From contig OZ025263.1 in the NCBI GenBank assembly GCA_964019135.1, positions 19,259,123-19,323,122 on the forward strand: DNA of 64,000 nt, given 5' to 3'. The position numbers were made by a program, and so were the translations under genes. Positions 25,468-38,000 of the stretch are shown here, in pieces; positions within the stretch are counted from its first letter, which is position 1, and each line of letters starts with the position of its first letter. A model generated the notes under the pieces. The model worked only from the letters and a program-made list of their open reading frames with translations, did not search any database and was not told the origin of the DNA. Source of the stretch: Arenicola marina (lineage: Eukaryota > Annelida > Polychaeta > Arenicolidae).

Positions 25468-26027
25468 TTAAGGCGAAATTACATTATTCCTTAAACAATC
25501 ATTTTTACAATTGTAGCAAGGATGTAAAAATAAACCACATGCTTTGCAAATAATATGTTTACTGTTAGCCAATTGATTATCTGGTACGCCAGAGAGGTTT
25601 ACCTTGGATTGAGTTTCCGCATTCACGGACGCCTGAGGAGTGGGAGTGGGTGAGTGCAGTTGAGGGCCTTTGGCGATCGCTGGGGTGAGGGCATCAGGAA
25701 CCTTGGTAACAGGAGGGACGGGCGAATCCCGGCTCTTGACAACGGCAGGGATGAGGGAATCCGGAGCCTTGGCAATCGCAGGGATGAGGGAATCCGAGGT
25801 CTTGGCAACGGCAGGGGTGACGAAGTCCGGAGCGATGATCTTTATGTCGGACAGGTTCTGCGACCTCATGGACGAGGATTCGAGGGACACAATGGAAGCT
25901 GTCAAATCTATGAGGAAACGGCGTTTGCCTCCCTGTGACTTCTTTGCCCACAAAGCGACTGGGATGATGATGGCTGCCATGACAACCACGATCCCGACTA
26001 TCACTGCTATCATCCACATCTGGAAAC
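25468..26027 (-). CDS. Exon 29: transmembrane helix and cytoplasmic tail, stop
   Basis: Enters in phase 1 after TTTCACTTAAAG. It encodes GFQ, then MWMIAVIVGIVVVMAAIIIP plus VALWAKK: a single 22-24-residue hydrophobic helix followed by basic stop-transfer residues (KKSQGGKRR). The tail has five related 11-residue repeats (e.g. AKAPDSLIPAI, VKSRDSPVPPV, TKVPDALTPAI) and ends with a Cys cluster CKACGLFLHPCYNCKNDC close to the TAA at 25468-25470. The acceptor AAAG was chosen because it keeps phase 1; CAG nine bases later would not. A frame-shifted ORF on the same strand lacks the TM helix. Confidence 0.85.
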
Positions 26028-29000
26028 CTTTAAGTGAAATTATTAATAGCATGTTGAGCTTTGAAGATGAGAAAGATACTGCTGTATTCAAGGCCTCATC
26101 GAGGAGGTAATACAAATTTCTTCACTTGATTAATGAACAAAAACTAGTTTTTTATTCGAGTGTAGAATCTATTTACGGGAATTATTGTACGCTCACAAAG
26201 GCTTAATTAGATACTACTCTCAAAATTAGTTATTCAAAAATTATTCAAGACTTCAACTTTGGGTTGGTATGTATATAACGGAGCAAAAATCACTTACCTC
26301 CTGTCGGTGTAAATATCTGAGCAAATATCACTTACCTCCTGCCGGTGTAACGAGAACGTCACCCACAGGATGATGGGTGATGACGGAAATTGACCTATCA
26401 GATCCAGATTTGACCCCACAGATCCAGATTGACCCTTAAGATACAGATTTGACCCTTAAGACACAGATTTGACCCCTTAGATCCAGATTTGACCCCTTAG
26501 ATCAAGATTTGACTCCTTAAATCCAGATTTGACCCCAAATATATAGATTCGACCTCTCAGATCAGGTTTGAATCCTCAGATTCAGATTTGACCCCATAGA
26601 TCAGGATTTCAACCCTTAGATCCATATTTTGCCCCACAGATTCAGACTGACCCCTCAGATCCAGGAGACACACACAAACAGGGACTCAACCCAACGCCAC
26701 ACCCATCCATGCCAACGCACACGCACACACACAGATTTGAGCGATACTCGACCCTGAAAGGCGACATGGCTTCCACAAGTTGAACAAAGCCTACTGCGGC
26801 ATCAAATGTGTAGCCTCATAGAGTCCCATGTTAAAGTTTGACCAAAGGCCTAATTCGATTCCATTGCAAATTGGCATACGGTGAGAAATCCCGAAGAACA
26901 AAATGTGTATTTTTTTTCAAAGCGCTATGTCATAGCTCTCAAGCTGTCGCTATAGTAAGAATTCTCTCAATTATTGGCCCCATCTACCATTGGTAAAGGA
27001 AAAAAAAATGACCTTTGACCTACATGCCCTTTTAACGAAATTGACCGAACCGTGTGAGATACCTATCGATTGGTAAAGACTTACAGAGCGCAAACACACA
27101 GACAGACACAGCACAGACTGATATATGACGGAAATCAAAAAGTCATAATATTTAGCAAATATATATTTATTATATACTAGGAAAGATCACTTACCTCCTG
27201 CACGTATAAATATCCGAGCAAAGATAACTTACCTTCTGTCGGTCTTTGTTCGGCTACGACTAAAATGCATAGAAATCCGTAATTATTGACAAAATCTGCT
27301 ATGATAAGTACATTGCATCAAAGACCTTGCTATGATCATAGTAAGGTCTTTGATTGCATTATGAACCACTGTTAGAGGCAACGAGATGACATGAGAGCGG
27401 AAAGCATAAGAGGCGTCTGATGGTCATTGTTACGCAACTGAATAAAAACGAAATTGGATATGAAAATCAATCGAATTTCGTATCTGATGTATTTTAATTG
27501 AAGACGACGGTGTCACGTTTTTGGTTCAACTTCATGATATTACGCAACTGAATGAAAACGAAATTATATACGAAAATCAATCAAATTTCGTATCTGATGT
27601 ATTTTAATTGAAGACGACGGTGTCACGTTTTTGGTTCAACTTCATGAGATTACGCAACTGAATAAATCCAAAATTGGATATGAAAATCTGTATTTTAATT
27701 GAAGACGACGGTGTTACGTTTTTGGTTCAACTTCATGAGATTGATAACCTGTTAACGTTATTGTGAATAAACTGCTGTGAAATCAATAAATATGGACAAC
27801 TTGGCTGCGTTCAAAAACCGTCTCGCCACAATCATTAATTGATCAGTAACACCGAAGAACATTCCTCAGCGGAAACAATTGTTTTGTATTACCTCATTCT
27901 AATTTCGAGCTGGAAGGGTTTGGGTGCAAATGGCACCCATTCTAATTGATACCACAGCCGATCGGTTGGTATTATGAATACACGCAAAGTATTAACTTTG
28001 AATAAACGGATGTTGAAATACCAACCATCGATGTAAATCGTGTTCTTATCAATCCTAGTTTCATGGCTGCTTAGCAGAACATCCGTGATGTGCTGAGAGC
28101 TCCTCTCCTGTGACAGTGACAAGGTGAAGGTCACACCGATTGGGGCGTCAGGGGGAGATCTCGCGCCCCGGCGGGATCTCGCCTCACCCGTGGCATCAGC
28201 ATCTACGGGACTGTTACCACGTGACATGACCTTTATTTGGATTTACCACACAGTTGCTACAATTCTTAATTCTCTGTTAGATATTATACCCTAAAAAACC
28301 ATTTCGCGGGACATCTTTAACGATACAGCCATTGTCACATTCGGCATATAGACATTGGAAGCTATTCAAGCATGTATGGTCAATTTAGCTACATCAGTCA
28401 TTCGATTAATATACCGATGAAAGCCATGAATGTGACTACATTGGCGTACAGATGACGCACAAGAAAATCTTTTAAATATTATTTAAAACATAATTGCCTT
28501 GCTAAATTTGCTCAATGGACCTAATGCAATCGCTTACTGGAAAGCAAATTCCGCAAACATGACGACAATGCTCTTGAAGTCACTATGACAGCCAAATACC
28601 TTCCACATCTGTAAAGATATTTGAAACGATACGAGGTTTATCAGTTTAACAAGCGAATGCGAAGAATATTCTCAGGAGTAATAAAATCCATATACATCTA
28701 ACAATATTGTTAAACTTCATACAGGGTACTTTCAATTCTATTTTATGTGTGTGCTAAATTCATCTTTAGGGCATGTTTTTATAGTTATCTATCAAGATCT
28801 GAATGTGGCAACGTGTGAATCTTTTGATCGTGATACTAAACTCGATGCTTGGATCGTGAAATATATATGTGATTGTGGTGTGATCGTGAATCCGTGAATT
28901 ACATGCCATACAACATGATGAGACAATATCCAATAGCGCACACGAAACAAATAAACAATGTGTATTTAAAAGAAATATGTATGAGAAAATTATAAGAAAC

Positions 29001-32000
29001 AGTTCCACAAGTCGGGCTGACACAAACATACCGACACAACATTTACGGCTGACGCAATTAATGTTCGTGTAAAGAGAAATAGGAGTGATATACGGCAAGC
29101 CGTTACTTTTTGTGAAAAGTAATACTTCTTAATGAACAAGACTTTGAGCAATAGAAACTGGTGTCATGCAATGATCAAGGATATCTAATTCCTCGTTCAA
29201 CAAGCTGCATCTTGCGGTAGAAAAGCATTTAACATTATGATACAATTAGCTTGGCAGTGGCGACCTCGCAGCTTGGTGGAGCGCCACCATACGGCGGAGA
29301 TTGTTTGCAACACATGCAGAGGCATCACGTAGCAGACGGCCGAGTTCCGTATCACGGTCGAACGCCGCGTACAATTTTGGTCACTCTGAACTTGTTATGG
29401 AACGACATTGGTCTCATCGAACTCTTTCCATTTGTTGTGTGCATATCCACTAAATCATAATCTCTAATTTGAAGATAGAAGCACAATCTATAAAATGTAA
29501 AATAAAAAGTAAAGGATAATGCTCACGCATTGATACTTACTGGTTATCTCTACGTATTTCATAAAAATCGTCGTTCAGAATTTAATATTGTCAAGCGGGA
29601 CTGCTCGCGATCGCGGTTTACCATACCTAACTTCCGGTTTAAAATTCTACGTGTTCTTGACCAATCCGCTAAGTTCAAATCCTTATTTGTCGCAAACTGT
29701 GTGATCGCGATCGAGAGTCATACGGAACGCACCCAGGACACGCAAACCAACACATTTACCGATGTGGTGACGTTGGCCTTCAGGGTCTTCAACGCTGTTG
29801 ATTGGTTGTTAGCCTCTTTGTCACTGTGGCCAATGAGCCACGTGAAGCTCACTAAATAGTCGAAGGTCGTGGCACTGACGACGAAGTTAAGTGGACAATC
29901 TGGAAAAGATAATCACCAGTTTGATGACACATTTCTCATACACCTGACCACACATACATTTGCGTTGCTCCTCACGAGGAGTCTCAGTATACCTGTATTA
30001 AGGCAACTTACTATTTATTATCATTACTTTAAAGTTGCATATCGAGCCCCCCCCCCCCCCCACCAACTAAAACCTGATATCACCCTGATTGTCCGTGATA
30101 TCAATTTACCACAGTTGTTCTACTTAGTGGTAAACGTCATCAGTTGTTGTGCTCTGCGATGCGCTGTTATAAATAGCAGTGCCGGGACAGAATTCTGTGG
30201 TATCCCGGGATAGACACGTTTGCCATGTCACAGCCGGCGATGTTTATTAGCTTTCTGAATTTATAGACTGAAACAATCGAGTTTTCTGCAAATTGTGATA
30301 TATATGTCGCCTGTGCTTAGTTTTGGCGGGAACGAGCTCGATATGCAAATTTAAGGCGAAATATATATATCTTTATTCGTACACGGAGTACAGATGGCAG
30401 TCACAGAGAACAAAAAAAGAGCAAAAAAGAAATTCAGAGAACAAAAAAACAGAACAAAAAGAAATTCAGAGGAACGTAAAAAAAAACACACGCACACAAA
30501 ACCGGTTTAGGTCTGTGCTACTCAGTGCATAAATACTCGATGATGTCAGTTATGCCTTCATTGTCGTCAGAACCTGCATTTTGTGCCCTTAATTGCAAAA
30601 ATTATTTTATGGCTCTGACACGCATTAAATCTTCTTCCGTGGCGCGATCACAATGATTTAAGACGTGCTTCCTTAAGCGGCTGGATGATAAAGCACTAAA
30701 ATTGTAATTACTGATAAGATATTTGTCACATATAAAATTCACACTCTTACTTCCATTGGATTTGCTTCCCTTTAAGGATAACCGTGCACAGAAATTCGTG
30801 CAAGGGTTCTTACTTACCAGCATACTTTTTACGAAAACAATAAATCTATTGTAAAGTTGCACTTCAACAGCCAGGTCATTACACATAATTGGAAGAAATT
30901 TAGAGTGAATTCGATAAGGTAAATCAAATAGTCTGCGTATCACCTTCCGCCAGGCTATATAAAACGATTGACATGCCGTGGACGAGAAATCCCATAATTG
31001 GCACCCATAAGCCGACATACATAAAACCTTGAATAAATCATATTTGACGTTATGCGCCACATGTTTAAACTGAGCAATAAAGACGCTTACTTTGCGATAG
31101 AATGCGTTGAGGATGTTATGGACACCTCCATCGTCTTTAGTAGAGTTGACGGGATTACCCAAATGTACAGCCGTTTTTTGGGATATTAACAGCATGCCCT
31201 CAAAAGCTATTTTTGTATTTGAAAGATCAACGCTACTAAATATCAACAGTTGACTCTTCTTGGGATTGAATTTAATATCATATTAGACATGTATATCATG
31301 TTTTCAGCTAAATGTAAATCTATCTTGATCAAATTGATTACGCATTTTCATGTTTTCAGTATGCTTTGTTGGAGCATATATATATTATAAATATCACTTC
31401 ATATATGGTAACATGCAGGATAAAAGTGCATTAAAATACTGCTCATATGGAATATGGGCAGTGGAGTGGGGGGAGGGGGGTTTAGCGCAACTTATCGCAT
31501 AAGTTGCGATAACAATTTGGAAATACAATTTGCACCCAAAAACGGCATCCTTCTTCACAGAGGGGTGGGGGACGGGAGTGGGGGGAGGGTCTGAACACAT
31601 GTGGACGGTATAAAAACCGTTTATTGGTTGTTTAAGTCATACACAATATTATATCAAAGTTAGTTTTTAAAATATCATAAGAAAACTCGTAACCTAAAAA
31701 GCATTCATGGCGCATTATTTAATGAAGGCACTAAATGCAGAAGTCAGGCCTACTTACCAGTAGAATCACCGTATCTGGGCGCTGCAAATAACATAATATC
31801 GTAACGAAAGGCGTTCACTTTGAATTTAACTCTAATATTGATTTGACTTTTACTCTATCACTCGTAGTCCCATAGACGCCTTCATGTAAATAATAGACCA
31901 GAAATTTTATTGCCACTGGAGCTTCTACAGTAAACAATGATGTTGGTAATGATGACGCAGGGCGTACTGCCATCAGATATAATATCAGCGTACCCGTTGT

Positions 32001-35000
32001 TTGTTTGTGCATCTATAACGGGCCGCCTTATTAACTGACAGGCACATACAACCCACAACCTCGGATAATACAGGAATAAGCATTACATAACGTTGACACC
32101 TAGGTTTGCATCTGACTGATTGCAATGGGAGTCCGCACTACTCATATAATTCTGAAATTCCGCAACGCGTCTTGCGCAAAGCTGCCATCTGGTGGATCAG
32201 CCAAGAGTTATCACCTTTATATGGGAGCATATGACACATGTGCATCATGGACCGAATAACTCCATCGCTTTTTATGTGGTACGGAATTCGACAAGGACAT
32301 AAACATGCCAATAGCCCAGACTTTGTCGATGATGCAACACGACAAATCAAACTATAAATATTAGATAAATGTAAACTGACCTGGTATTGCTGCAAAAAGA
32401 AGACAACAGAGAAGAAAGAAATACATCATTGCATATAAATATGTGTGATTAATGTTATTGTTGGCCATATCGGCTCTGAAAATGTCAAACATAAATTGCG
32501 TGTTATAAGCAACGAGTATTTACTTACTTACGCGTTGTTAATACATTGAATCTTTTTATAATTAATATTTTTGAATTTATTAGTTTAATCGCGTTGCATA
32601 TGACACAGGATATAAGGTGTGGGTTGTATTGAAGTAATAAGATGTGGTCATGAATGCCGAACCTGAACAGATCGATAAACCTATTTTCACGGCATGATGA
32701 CGCCATCGTGGCGTTACCATGAGTTACTCACGTGTTTCGCACAGCGCTCCCATCCAGTTCCCAGAACACTCGCACAGGAAGCTGTTGACGCGGTCCACAC
32801 ACAGACCGGAATTCATACAGGGATCGCTAACACACTCGTTGATGTCTGAAAGCCGTCGTAATAATGGTGGGGTAGTGATGGTGATGACATCGGTTTAAAT
32901 GGGGAAGAATCTGGCAAATTTCTTTACAGTTACATTTTCAATAATATGATACACGTTACCCGGAGAAAGAGAGATAGACGAAGCTCAGCCATATAACTCT
33001 TTACCAATACGAATAAAAATTACTACAATTACTACAATAAGCCATTCCGCGGGTCGACATAGACAATGGCAGTGTGGTTTCTTGCAGTAGGTAGACCATC
33101 CGGCCTGTCAGTGACAAGAACACGACTTGAGTAAACCTACCGGTGGAGCAGTTCCTGTCTGTGTACCCTGCCAAGCACTCACAGCTGTAGTCCATATGCT
33201 GACTGGTACAGCTCGCAGCGTTCAGACACGGCAAGCTGGCACAGCTGTCGATTTCTGGTAACCATGACAATCAATCATTTATATTTTGCTATGATATATA
33301 GCCATATATTCACAGTTTCTGATATTTTCAGTAGCAGGGGTACAGCATGACTCTGTAGGTAGTGCGTTCGTCTTGTCGAGTGTGTTCTCCAAGGCCAGTT
33401 ATTCTATGCGTATCTAAGCTCAGATCCCGAACAGGTTAGGCGGTAATACCATGTGCGAAGCGTAAATTGGTGTCTTTAATGCATATGCATATATAATATC
33501 CAGTGAAAAGCTATATTCATGGAGCTACAAGCCTCTCACTCATTGACTTGGTTTATGATTGATTTTCCGTTCAGATTACTGCACCGCATACTATAAACGA
33601 ATGAAACGCTCTTGGCTACATATAGGATTTCAAACCATATGATTTATGTTATCTTCGTCAATCCCAAGAAGACAGGGTCAGCCATGCACCGTCTTAAATA
33701 ATGCAAAGATATACCAGTGGTTTTATGGGAATAGGGAGAACAATCATCAGGTTTTTCAATTGCCGCTATAAAGTAAAAAAAAAACAGCAAAAAGGCAATG
33801 GCACATTATATATATTTAGTTATGCATACCTTACCTTGACAGTGTGTTTTGTTGATGACGTCATACCCCTGCTGACAGTCACAGCGGTAGTCCCCCGGGA
33901 TGTCCGTACAGACAGTGTTAGCCCCACAGGGGGCGCTCCCGGCGCACTCGTTGATGTTCTCCGTGCAGTCATCTCCCATCCACCCTGTTGCGCATGCGCT
34001 GCAGCCGGTTTTCGGGTCGCAGGGTGTGTCGGATGTTTGACACGTGCACACCAAGGCGCAGTGCGGGCCGAAGGTCCCCTCAAGACAGGCTGGGTGGAAA
34101 GTCGTGATATTGGGCTTATTGAACATGCTTCCCAATATGGCCGACTGTGAGCATTGCCGGGAAAGTATTTCTAATTTGTTCACCTATTTCTAATTTGAGA
34201 ACCTGCGTTATGAGTTGTACAGTAAAACCTCCCTGCCCGACCACCTCCCTAACCCGATCGCCTCCCTAACTCGATCGATTTTTTCCCGTCCCGACGGTCG
34301 GCCTATACTTTACCGTTGTAATAATATTCTCTAACCCGATCACCTCCCTACTCTGTAATTCGATCGACCATTTTGTTTCTAACGCCCCATTTCATGTTCC
34401 CTAAGTCGATCGGTTGTCGGCCAGCGGAAGGATTAGTGTCACCGGCTGATTGCAATTAGCGGAACACACACACTCAGGCGATAACGCCTGTGCTGGACAG
34501 CACTCTTAAGATGTGTGAAACATGTTTGCGTATTGTTATCAGTTTTTAGTTCAATGCATTGAAGCTTTGATAATCTTGATCACAAAACTTCATACCTTTA
34601 GAACCCATACAATCGGGCGATACACCTGCGAACGGCGTGAGCTTTGATGATCTCGACCACAAAGCTCCCTCTTGTTACAGCACACACGTAAGATAGAAGT
34701 AGCGGCTATATAAGGTACGGATATTGGTCTTATGAATCATTATCTCACTGAGTGTCATGGCAGCAACACGGAAAAATGCGAAGGTGCTTCCACTTTCACG
34801 GAAGGTAGAACTCATCGGCACAAAGGAACACGAGGGACAGAGCAACTACAGTCATGTGCCATCTTAGCTAAAGCAACCGCCAAGCAAGTTTCGATAAAGA
34901 AAAATCTTCAAAAGTGATTACGTGTACATGTATATTTGAATATCAGACTTTCCAAATAAAAAAAGACTACATTGCATTGTAAAAACTAATTCTTTTATGT

Positions 35001-38000
35001 TTGTTTTTTTGCCACGAGTAAAGTATCGGAAGGATATTCTGTAACCAGACCACCTCCCTAAGTCGATCGATCAGTGGCAGTCCCGTCGTCGGTCGACTTA
35101 GAGAGGTTTTACTGTAGTTCATATTGACGTATGTTGCTTATGATTAGGGTACGCATGTTATACTTTCATGAGAATACCATTGATATAGATTCAATTGAAC
35201 AAAGGCAAGCGGGCGCTGCATAGCTGTCTCCAATATGCGTAGTATTCAAATATGAATAATAATGCATATGAACTGTTACAGTAGATACTTTAAAACTAAC
35301 TAAAATAACTAAAAACGTGTAAATACCCTCTCAGTTTGTTCATAGTTCACCACTTTCATATGTAGTCAATATCCTTCGGGTACGATCTAATGAAACAGTA
35401 AAATCCTGTTCCAGAATGCCTTTGAATATGCAACGAAAGAAAGAATTACGTGAGCGAACACAGATTTCACCGATCTAGTATCATCTAGTATAGTTAATCT
35501 ATGTGTTGGAGATACGTATCTGCACTAAATTGCATAGCTTAGATCAACATAGGACCAGTTGACTCACGTATGCAGGTGGTTCCGTCCGGCTGAAGCTTAT
35601 AACCGTCCGTGCAGTCGCATTTGTAGGCCCCGTGGGTATTTTCGCACGTGCCGTGGATGTCGTCACAGAAGATCGTGGTCGCACACTCGTCCACGTCTCA
35701 TTGAAAGTAAAGTATAAAACCGTAACACAACTAGAAAAGGAAGAGCATATATTGGAACATATGACAAGTTCCTCTTTGATAATCGAGTGAGAGAAATAAA
35801 TGCCTGAAACCGTCATCACTTGTTGTGTAGCAGGTTACCTTCACAAGTTTGTCCGTCGGTTGCCATGGTGAATCCACGGGGACAGAAGCACTGGGCGCTG
35901 GTTGCGTTACATCCGTGGCTACAGGTCAAGTCCGCGTCCTCACAAGGCGTCGTGGGGTTGCTGGACCGGTCTGACAGGACGAGGGAACCATGGCCACTTT
36001 AAGGCATCTATTACAACAGCATCAGTGTGATGTAAAGCCGTCTCTGATTGGCTGGATTAATAATCGAGCCAGTTTATCATTGCTTTCTATTTGCTTAACT
36101 CTGTGGCCAGCCCCAATTTATAAATTTAGGAAATGTGGCCATTTCCAATAAGTCTAATGTCCTAAATATGTAACCCACGACCGTATTTCTAACTGTGCCC
36201 TCTCCTCTCACTCGCTGTATTCACTCACCGTATTCACACGCCCCATCGGCTGTCAGCTTGCAGCCGTCTTGACACTCACTGTATTCACACGCCCCATTGA
36301 CTGTCAGCTTGCAGCCGTCTTGACACTCACTGTATTCACACGCCCCATTGGCTGTCAGCGTGTAGCCGTCTTGACACTCACTGTATTCACACGCCCCATT
36401 GGCTGTCAGCGTGTAGCCGTCCAGACACTCACTGTATTCACACGCCCCATTGGCTGTCAGCGTGTAGCCGTCCAGACACCCACCGTATTCACACGCCCCA
36501 TTGGCTGTTAGCGTGTAGCCGTCTTGACACTCACCGTATTCACACGCCCCATTGTCTGTCAGCGTTTAGCCGTCCAGACACTGACAACATTCACACGCCC
36601 CATTGGCTGTCAGCGTGTAGCCGTCCAGACACTCACCGTATTCACACGCCCCATTGGCTGTCAGCGTGTAGCCGTCCAGACGCACCGTATTCACACGCCC
36701 CATTGGCTGTCAGCGTGTAGCCGCTCAGACACTCACCGTATTCACACGCCCCATTGGCTGTCAGCGTGTAGCCGTCCAGACACTTACCGTATTCACACGC
36801 CCCATTGGCTGTCAACGTGTAGCCGTCCAGACACTCACTGTATTCACACGCCCCATAGGCTGGCAGCGTGTAGCCGTCCAGACACTCACTGTATTCACAC
36901 GCTCCATTGGCTGTCAGCGTGTAGCCGTCCAGACACTCACCGCATTCACAGGCCCCATCGGCTGTCAGCGTGTGGCCGTCCAGAAGCGCACCGTATTCAC
37001 ACGCCCCATTGACTGTCAGCGTGTAGCCGTCCAGACACTCACCGTATTCACACGCCCCATCGGCTGTCAGCGTGTGGCCGTCCAGAAACGCACCGTATTC
37101 ACACGCCCCATTGGCTGTCAGCGTGTAGCCGTCCAGACACTCACCGTATTCACACGCCCCATTGCCTGTCAGCGTGTAGCCGTTCAGACAGTCACCGCAT
37201 TCACACGCCCCATCGACTGTGTCAGCGTGTAGCCGTCCAGACACTCACCGTATTCACACGCCCCATTGGCTGTCAGCGTGTAGCCGTCCAGACACTCACC
37301 GTATTCACACGCCCCATTGCCTGTCAGCGTGTAGCCGTTCAGACAGTCACCGCATTCACACGCCCCATTGACTGTGTCAGCGTGTAGCCGTCCAGACACT
37401 CACCGTATTCACACGCCCCATCGGCTGTCAGCGTGTAGCCGTCCAGACAGTCACCGCATTCACACGCCCCATTGACTGTGTCAGCGTGTAGCCGTCCAGA
37501 CACTCACCGTATTCACACGCCCCATCGGCTGTCAGCGTGCAGCCGTCCAGACACTCACCGTATTCACACGCCCCATTGGCTGTCAGCGTGTAGCCGTCCA
37601 GACACTCACCGTATTCACACGCCCCATTGGCTGTCAGCGTGCAGGGGTCCAGACACTCACCGTATTCACACGCCCCATTGGCTGTCAGCGTGTAGCCGTC
37701 CAGACACTCACCGTATTCACACGCCCCATTGGCTGTCAGCGTGCAGCCGTCCAGACACTCACCGTATTCACACGCCCCATTGGCTGTCAGCGTGTAGCCG
37801 TCCAGAAACTCACCGTATTCACACGCCCCATTGGCTGTCAGCGTGCAGCCGTCCAGACACTCACCGTATTCACACGCCCCATTGGCTGTCAGCGTGTAGC
37901 CGTCCAGATACTCACCGTATTTACACGTCCCATTGGCTGTCAGCGTGTAGCCCTCCAGAAACTCACCGTATTCACACGCTCCATCGGCTGTCAGCGTGCA

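Noticed and set aside
25654..26110. Plus-strand ORFs of 94 and 146 codons and a 107-codon minus ORF over the last exon
   Set aside because: Shadows of the exon with the TM helix and stop-transfer KKSQGGKRR; the tail repeats make alternative frames open.
29230..29385. Candidate SEA2 middle exon (SDQNCTRRSTVIRN) at 29230-29385
   Set aside because: The phase did not fit the next exon; the 71-nt exon at 28538-28608 fits in length, phase and sequence.
29530..29859. 109-codon plus-strand ORF
   Set aside because: Overlaps the minus-strand SEA2 first exon, which has correct phases and a paralogous partner.
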